NCBI GenBank assembly: GCA_958298945.1
Contig: OY282608.1
Coordinates: 12,377,933 to 12,441,932, forward strand
DNA: 64,000 bases
Direction: 5' to 3'
Source: Atherix ibis
Taxonomy: Eukaryota > Arthropoda > Insecta > Diptera > Athericidae
The position numbers and the translations under genes are program-made. The notes under the pieces are model-generated. The model made no database searches and had not been told where the DNA came from. It worked only from the letters and a program-made list of their open reading frames with translations. Below, piece by piece: positions 57,805 through 64,000 of the stretch (within the stretch, counting starts at the first letter, position 1; every line of letters starts with the position of its first letter).

Positions 57805-60060
57805 TGGCTTGTTGGCTTGTTGGTTTGTTGGTTTGTTGGTTTGTTGGCTTGTTGGTTTGTTGGTTTTGTTGGTTTGTTGGTTTGTTGGTTTGTTGGTTTG
57901 TTGGTTTGTTCGCATGTTGGTTTTTTCGTTAGTTGGTTTGTTGGTTGTTTGGTTTGTTGGCTTGTTGGTTTGTTGGTTTGTTGGTTTGTTGGTTTGTTGG
58001 CTTATTGGCTTGTTGGTTTGTTGGTTTGTTCGTTTGTCGGTTTGTTAGTTTGTTGTTTTGTTGGATTGTTGGCTTGTTGGTATGTTGGTTTGTTGGCTTG
58101 TTGGTTTGTTGGGTTTTTGGTTTGTTGGGTTGTTGGTTTGTTGGTTTGTTGGTTTGTTAGTTTGTTGGTTTGTTGGTTTGTTGGTTTGTTGGTTTGTTGG
58201 TTTGTTGGTTTGTTGGTTTGTTGGTTTGTTGGTTTGTTGGTTTGTTGGTTTGTTGGTTTGATGGTTTGTTGATTTGTTGGCTTGTTGGTTTGTTGGTTTG
58301 TTAGTTTGTTTGTGTGTTTGTTTGTTGGCTTGTTGGCTTGTTGGCTTGTTGACTTGTTGGTTTGTTGGTTTGTCGGCTTGTTGGTTTTGTTGGCTTGTAG
58401 GTTTGTTGGTTTGTTGGTTTTTTGGTTTGTTTCTTTGTTGGTTTGTTGGTTTGTTGGTTTATTGGTTTGTTGGCTTGTTGGTTTTTTGGTTTGTTGGTTT
58501 GTTTCTTTGTTGGTTTGTTGTTTTGTTGGTTTGTTGGGTTGTTGGTTTGTTGGTTTGTTGGTTTGTTGGTTTGTTGGTTTGTTGGCTTGTTGGTTTGTTC
58601 GTTTGTTGGCTTTTTGTTTTGTTGGTTTGTTGGTTTGTTGGTTTGTTCGTTTTTTGGTTTGTTGGTTTGTTGGTTTGTTGGTTTTTTTGGTTTGTTGGTT
58701 TGTTGGCTTATTGGCTTGTTGGTTTGTTAGTTTGTTCGTTTGTTGGTTTGTTGGTTTGTTGTTTTGTTGGATTGTTGGCTTGTTGGTTTGTTGGTTTGTT
58801 GGCTTGTTGGTTTGTTGGTTTTTTGGTTTGTTGGTTTGTTGGTTTGTTGGTTTGTTGGTTTGTTGGTTTGTTGGTTTGTTGGTTTGTTGGTTTGTTGGTT
58901 TGTTGGTTTGTTGGTTTGTTGGTTTGTTGGTTTGTTTGTTTGTTTGTTTGTTGGTTTGTTGGCTTGTTGGTTTGTTGGTTTGTTAGTTTGTTTGTGTGTT
59001 TGTTTGTTGGCTAGTTGGCTTGTTGGTTTGTTGGTTTGTTGGTTTGTTGGTTTGTTGGCTTGTTGGTTTGTTGGTTTGTTGGTTGTTTGGTTTGTTGGTT
59101 TGTTGGTTTGTTGGTTTGTTGGTTTGTTGGTTTGTTGGCTTGTTGGTTTGTAGGTTTGTTGGTTGTTTGGTTTGTTGGTTTGTTGGTTTGTTGGTTTGTT
59201 GGTTTGTTGGCTTATTCGCTTGTTGGTTTGTTGGTTTGTTCGGTTGTTGGTTTGTTGGTTTGTTGTTTTGTTGGATTGTTGGCTTGTTGGTTTGTTGGTT
59301 TGTTGGCTTGTTGGTTTGTTGGTTTTTTGGTTTGTTGGTTTGTTGGTTTGTTGGTTTGTTGGTTTGTTGGTTTGTTGGTTTGTTGGTATGTTGGTTTGTT
59401 GGCTTGTTGGTTTGTTGGTTTGTTAGTTTGTTTGTGTGTTTGTTTGTTGGCTTGTTGGCTTGTTGGTTTGTTGGTTTGTTGGTTTGTTGGTTTGTTGCTT
59501 TGTTCGTTTTTTGGTTTGTTGGCTTGTTGGTTTGTTCGTTTGTTGGTTTGTTGGTTACTTGGTTTCTTGGTTTGTTGGTTTGTTGGTTTGTTGGTTTGTT
59601 GGTTTGTTGGTTTGTTGGTTTGTTGGTTTGTTGGTTTGCTGGTTTGTTCGTTTGTTGGTTTGTTGGTTTGTTCGTTTGTTGGTTTGTTGGTTTGTTGGTT
59701 TGTTGGCTTGTTGGCTTGTTGGTTTGTTGGTTTGTGGACTTGTTGGTTTGTTGGTTTGTTGGCTTGTTGGTTTGGTTGGCTTGTTGGTTTGCTGGTTTGT
59801 TGGTTTGTTGGTTTGTTGGTTTGTTGGTTTGTTGGTTTGTTGGTTTGTTGGTTTGTTGGTTTGTTGGTTTGTTGGTTTGTTGGCTTGTTGGTTTTTTGGT
59901 TTGTTGGTTTGTTGGTTTGTTGGCTTGTTGGTTTGCTAGTTTGTTGGTTTGTTGGTTTGTTTGTTTGTTGGTTTGTTGGTTTGTTGGTTTGTTGGTTTGC
60001 TGGCTTGTTGGTTTGTTGGTTTGTTCGTTTGTTGGTTTGTAGGTTTGTTGGTTTGTTGGC
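56144..60060 (+). repeat. 2.23-2.25 kb tandem repeat inside the 6.2-kb period
   Basis: GTCGGC at 56144 and 58372 (2228 apart), GGTTAC at 57301 and 59553 (2252), and GTGGA at 57490 and 59734 (2244) show two tandem copies. The right copy keeps GGTTTGGTTGGC at 59769 where the left has GGTTTGGGTGGC. It also keeps TTCG at 59537 where the left has TTTG. The 6.2-kb duplication therefore copied the left variant, not the right. Confidence 0.82.
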
Positions 60061-60319
60061 TTGTTGGTTTGTTGGTTTGTTGGCTTGTTGGTTTGTTGGT
60101 TTTTTGGTTTGTTGGTTTGTTGGTTTGTTGGTTTGTTGGCTTGTTGGTTTTTTGGTTTGTTGGTTTGTTGGTTTGTTGGTTTTTTTGGTTTGTTGGTTTG
60201 TTGGCTTATTGGCTTGTTGGTTTGTTAGTTTGTTCGTTTGTTGGTTTGTTGGTTTGTTGTTTTGTTGGATTGTTGGCTTGTTGGTTTGTTGGTTTGTTGG
60301 CTTGTTGGTTTGTTGGTTT
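57805..60319 (+). repeat. Interval between the two 6.2-kb copies
   Basis: Begins with the tail of a super-unit: TTCGCATG near 57907 where others have TTCGTATG, GGCTTATTGG, and GGGTTTTTGG followed by GGGTTG near 58127. A long run of the perfect unit covers about 58140-58260. From 58300 it follows the GTCGGC-type unit through to the GTAGG variant near 60040. It then joins the segment that is also the left end of the right-hand 6.2-kb copy. Confidence 0.78.
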
Positions 60320-63300
60320 TTTGGTTTGTTGGTTTGTTGGTTTGTTGGTTTGTTGGCTTGTTGGTTTTTTGGTTTGTTGGTTTGTTTCTTTGTTGGTTTG
60401 TTGTTTTGTTGGTTTGTTGGGTTGTTGGTTTGTTGGTTTGTTGGTTTGTTGGTTTGTTGGTTTGTTGGCTTGTTGGTTTGTTCGTTTGTTGGCTTTTTGT
60501 TTTGTTGGTTTGTTGGTTTGTTGGTTTGTTCGTTTTTTGGTTTGTTGGTTTGTTGGTTTGTTGGTTTTTTTGGTTTGTTGGTTTGTTGGCTTATTGGCTT
60601 GTTGGTTTGTTAGTTTGTTCGTTTGTTGGTTTGTTGGTTTGTTGTTTTGTTGGATTGTTGGCTTGTTGGTTTGTTGGTTTGTTGGCTTGTTGGTTTGTTG
60701 GTTTTTTGGTTTGTTGGTTTGTTGGTTTGTTGGTTTGTTGGTTTGTTGTTTTGTTGGTTTGTTGGTTTATTGGTTTGTTGGTTTGTTTGTTTGTTTGTTT
60801 GTTGGTTTGTTGGCTTGTTGGTTTGTTGGTTTGTTAGTTTGTTCGTGTGTTTGTTTGTTGGCTAGTTGGCTTGTTGGTTTGTTGGTTTGTTGGTTTGTTG
60901 GCTTGTTGGTTTGTTTGTTTGTTGGTTGTTTGGTTTGTTGGTTTGTTGGTTTGTTGGTTTGTTGGTTTGTTGGCTTGTTGGTTTGTAGGTTTGTTGGTTG
61001 TTTGGTTTGTTGGTTTGTTGGTTTGTTGGTTTGTTGGTTTGTTGGCTTATTCGCTTGTTGGTTTGTTGGTTTGTTCGGTTGTTGGTTTGTTGGTTTGTTG
61101 TTTTGTTGGATTGTTGGCTTGTTGGTTTGTTGGTTTGTTGGCTTGTTGGTTTGTTGGTTTTTTGGTTTGTTGGTTTGTTGGTTTGTTGGTTTGTTGGTTT
61201 GTTGGTTTGTTGGTTTGTTCGTTTGTTGGTTTGTAGGTTTGTTGGTTTGTTGGCTTGTTGGCTTGTTGGTTTGTTGGTTTGTTGGCTTGTTGGCTTGTTG
61301 GTTTGTTGGTTTTGTTGGTTTGTTGGTTTGTTGGTTTGTTAGTTTGTTGGTTTGTTCGTATGTTGGTTTGTTCCTTTGTTGGTTTGTTGGTTGTTTGGTT
61401 TGTTGGTTTGTTGGTTTTTTGGTTTGTTGGTTTGTTGGTTTGTTGGCTTATTGGCTTGTTGGTTTGTTGGTTTGTTCGTTTGTCGGTTTGTTGGTTTGTT
61501 GTTTTGTTGGATTGTTGGCTTGTTGGTATATTGGTTTGTTGGCTTGTCGGTTTGTTGGGTTTTTGGTTTGTTGGTTTGTTAGTCTGTTGGTTTGTTGGTT
61601 TGTTAGTTTGTTGGTTTGTTGGTTTTTTTGGTTTGTTGGTTTGTTGGTTTGTTGGTTTGTTGGTTTGATGGTTTGTTGGTTTGTTGGCTTGTTGGTTTGT
61701 TGGTTTGTTAGTTTGTTTGTGTGTTTGTTGGTTGGCTTGTTGGCTTGTTGGTTTGTTGGTTTGTTGGTTTGTTGGTTTGTTGCTTTGTTCGTTTTTTCGT
61801 TTGTTGGCTTGTTGGTTTGTTCGTTTGTTGGTTTATTCGTTTGTTGGTTTGTTGGTTTGTTTGTTTGTAGGTTTGTTAGCTTGTTGGCTTGTTGGTTTGT
61901 TGGTTTGTTGGTTTGTTGGCTTGTTGGTTTGTTGGTTTTGTTGGTTTGTTGGTTTCTTCGTTTGTTGGTTTGTTGGTTTGTTGGTATGTTGGTTTGTTCG
62001 TTTGTTGGTTTGTTGGTTGTTTGGTTTGTTGGTTTGTTGGTTTGTTGGTTTGTTGGTTTGTTGGTTTGTTGGTTTGTTGGCTTATTGGCTTGTTGGTTTG
62101 TTAGTTTGTTCGTTTGTTCGTTTGTTGGTTTGTTGGTTTGTTGTTTTGTTGGATTGTTGGCTTGTTTGTATGTTGGTTTGTTGGCTTGTTGGTTTGTTGG
62201 TTTTTTGGTTTGTTGGTTTGTTGGTTTTTTGGTTTGTTGGTTTGTTGGTTTGTGGGTTTGTTGGTTTGTTGGTTTGTTCGTTTGTTGGCTTGTTGGCTTG
62301 TCGGTTTGTTGGTTTGTTGACTTGTTGGTTTGTTGGTTTGTCGGCTTGTTGGTTTTGTTGGCTTGTAGGTTTGTTGGTTTGTTGGTTTTTTGGTTTGTTT
62401 CTTTGTTGGTTTGTTGGTTTGTTGGTTTGTTGGTTTGTTGGCTTGTTGGTTTTTTGGTTTGTTGGTTTGTTTCTTTGTTGGTTTGTTGTTTTGTTGGTTT
62501 GTTGGGTTGTTGGTTTGTTGGTTTGTTGGTTTGTTGGTTTGTTGGCTTGTTGGTTTGGTCGTTTGTTGGCTTTTTGTTTTGTTGGTTTGTTGGTTTGTTG
62601 GTTTGTTCGTTTTTTGGTTTGTTGGTTTGTTGGTTTGTTGGTTTTTTTGGTTTGTTGGTTTGTTGGCTTATTGGCTTGTTGGTTTGTTAGTTTGTTCGTT
62701 TGTTGGTTTGTTGGTTTGTTGTTTTGTTGGATTGTTGGCTTGTTGGTTTGTTGGTTTGTTGGCTTGTTGGTTTGTTGGTTTTTTGGTTTGTTGGTTTGTT
62801 GGTTTGTTGGTTTGTTGGTTTGTTGGTTTGTTGGTTTGTTGGTTTGTTGGTTTGTTGGTTTGTTGGTTTGTTTGTTTCTTTGTTTGTTGGTTTGTTGGCT
62901 TGTTGGTTTGTTGGTTTGTTAGTTTGTTTGTGTGTTTGTTTGTTGGCTAGTTGGCTTGTTGGTTTGTTGGTTTGTTGGTTTGTTGGTTTGTTGGTTTGTT
63001 GGCTTGTTGGTTTGTTGGTTTGTTGGTTGTTTGGTTTGTTTGTTTGTTGGTTTGTTGGTTTGTTGGTTTGTTGGTTTGTTGGTTTGTTGGCTTGTTGGTT
63101 TGTAGGTTTGTTGGTTGTTTGGTTTGTTGGTTTGTTGGTTTGTTGGTTTGTTGGTTTGTTGGCTTATTCGCTTGTTGGTTTGTGGTTTGTTCGGTTGTTG
63201 GTTTGTTGGTTTGTTGTTTTGTTGGATTGTTGGCTTGTTGGTGTGTTGGTTTGTTGGCTTGTTGGTTTGTTGGTTTTTTGGTTTGTTGGTTTGTTGGTTT

Positions 63301-64000
63301 GTTGGTTTGTTGGTTTGTTGGTTTGTTGGTATGTTGGTTTGTTGGCTTGTTGGTTTGTTGGTTTGTTAGTTTGTTTGTGTGTTTGTTTGTTGGCTTGTTG
63401 GCTTGTTGGTTTGTTGGTTTGTTGGTTTGTTGGTTTGTTGCTTTGTTCGTTTTTTGGTTTGTTGGCTTGTTGGTTTGTTTGTTTGTTGGTTTGTTGGTTA
63501 CTTGGTTTCTTGGTTTGTTGGTTTGTTGGTTTGTTGGTTTGTTGGTTTGTTGGTTTGTTGGTTTGTTGGTTTGTTGGTTTGTTGGTGTGCTGGTTTGTTC
63601 GTTTGTTGGTTTGTTGGTTTGTTCGTTTGTTGGTTTGTTGGTTTGTTGGTTTGTTGGCTTGTTGGCTTGTTGGTTTGTTGGTTTGTGGACTTGTTGGTTT
63701 GTTGGTTTGTTGGCTTGTTGGTTTGGGTGGCTTGTTGGTTTGTTGGTTTGTTGGTTTGTTGGTTTGTTGGTTTGTTGGTTTGTTGGTTTGTTGGTTTGTT
63801 GGTTTGTTGGTTTGTTCGTTTGTTGGCTTGTTGGTTTTTTGGTTTGTTGGTTTGTTGGTTTGTTGGCTTGTTGGTTTGCTAGTTTGTTGGTTTGTTGGTT
63901 TGTTTGTTTGTTGGTTTGTTGGTTTGTTGGTTTGTTGGTTTGCTGGCTTGTTGGTTTGTTGGTTTGTTCGTTTGTTGGTTTGTAGGTTTGTTGGTTTGTT
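60320..64000 (+). repeat. 6.2-kb duplication, right copy, cut by window end
   Basis: Copy of 54140-57804 in the same orientation. Differences seen: one-monomer or half-monomer indels left of 60850, GTCGG at 61548 versus GTTGG at 55352, loss of one T near 63183 (GTTTGTGGTTTG), and GGTGTG at 63240 versus GGTTTG at 57045. It shares the otherwise private GGTTTGGGTGGC (63720) with the left copy. The final 40 bases still match 57766-57805, so the copy continues beyond the window. Confidence 0.9.

Larger units (their letters stand above)
1..64000 (+). repeat. 8-bp tandem satellite array, unit GGTTTGTT, spanning the window
   Basis: Seen directly: every stretch of the window reads as head-to-tail copies of GGTTTGTT or a one- or two-base variant. 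All copies run in the same direction, so no AC-rich (inverted) segment occurs on this strand. The given strand is nearly all G and T; the rare C comes mainly from GGCTTGTT and CGTTTGTT, and the rare A from AGTTTGTT, GGTTTATT, GGATTGTT and GGTATGTT. No unique DNA, transposon, tRNA, rRNA or splice-bearing gene is visible. The array runs off both ends of the window. Inference: constitutive heterochromatin of a eukaryote. The unit is not a telomere repeat I recognise. Variant units recur in the same order at long spacings, which defines the higher-order repeats listed separately. Confidence 0.98.

Noticed and set aside
1..64000. Long open reading frames of up to about 990 codons on both strands
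   Set aside because: The perfect 8-bp unit has no stop in any frame, so long frames are expected without coding. Frames overlap in all registers, start mostly at TTG or GTG, end wherever a variant makes a stop, and show only the octapeptide cycle with no domain, signal or ribosome-binding context.
1..64000. Repetitive membrane or cysteine/leucine-rich protein, or Asn/Gln-rich prion-like protein
   Set aside because: The peptides look like such families only because of the monomer translation. Indels come in 8-bp steps that break the frame, and no frame is kept across HOR copies.
1..64000. Telomere repeat array
   Set aside because: The unit GGTTTGTT is G/T-rich like telomere strands but matches none of the telomere repeats I know (TTAGGG, TTTAGGG, TTAGG, TTGGGG, TTTTGGGG). 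The many variants and kilobase HORs are not typical of telomerase-made DNA. An unusual or degenerate telomere cannot be fully excluded from sequence alone.
1..64000. CRISPR array
   Set aside because: Repeats are 8 bp and contiguous, with no unique spacers of regular length, no leader and no cas genes.
1..64000. Transposon or retroelement insertions
   Set aside because: I looked for breaks in the satellite pattern, terminal repeats, target duplications and A-rich tails. Every stretch stays within the 8-bp pattern; the nine-T tracts are variants of the unit, not element tails.
1..64000. tRNA, rRNA or structured RNA genes
   Set aside because: The given strand has almost no A or C, so stable stems and the conserved tRNA and rRNA boxes cannot form on either strand.
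1..64000. Pure sequencing or assembly artefact
   Set aside because: Ordered rare variants at several scales, with region-specific differences, are hard to produce by error. Copy numbers and the closest duplications (3-kb, type E, 6.2-kb) could still be misassembled and need read support.

Overview
The whole 64,000-base window is one simple-sequence satellite array. I find no gene, RNA gene, transposon or unique sequence in it. The monomer is an 8-base unit, GGTTTGTT (complement AACAAACC), and every copy points the same way. The given strand is therefore almost pure G+T: in bases 1-480 I count by eye 7 A and about 10 C. Point variants recur in fixed order: GGCTTGTT, CGTTTGTT, AGTTTGTT, GGTTTTTT, GGTTTATT, GGATTGTT, GGTATGTT, GGTTACTT and TGTTTGTT. 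A few 6-, 7- and 9-base units slip the phase. A 64-kb array of this kind points to eukaryotic heterochromatin (pericentromeric, subtelomeric or sex-chromosome type) in a long-read assembly. I cannot name the species.

The variants show that the array is built of nested higher-order repeats (HORs). Region I (about 1-29.4 kb) holds a 4.15-4.38 kb duplication (1-2363 and 4376-6515). It also holds dispersed blocks that recur around 2.7, 7.4-10.5 and 10.5-16 kb, a 0.48-kb tandem pair near 16.2-17.2 kb, and a 1.37-kb tandem pair (17.07-19.77 kb). It ends with three tandem copies of a 3-kb unit (20325-29400; 3076, 3012 and 2988 bp). Region II (about 31-64 kb) is a tandem series of super-units marked by GGTTTATTCG at 32040, 36598, 43453, 50222, 53581, 55634 and 61830. 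Inside it, a 1306/600-bp unit has been amplified and shuffled (36481-43311), a 1.81-1.91 kb segment is duplicated (about 44.2-47.7 kb), and a 6.2-kb duplication closes the window (54140-57804 and 60320-64000). Between the two regions lies a mosaic junction (29401-31890).

Because 8 and 3 share no factor, the perfect array is open in all six frames. The given strand reads a repeating F-V-G-L-L-V-C-W and the other strand P-T-N-Q-Q-T-N-K. The long open frames are a by-product of the monomer, broken wherever a variant makes a stop, and none is annotated as a gene. What the window records is a history of unequal exchange and segment duplication acting at scales from 8 bases to more than 10 kb.
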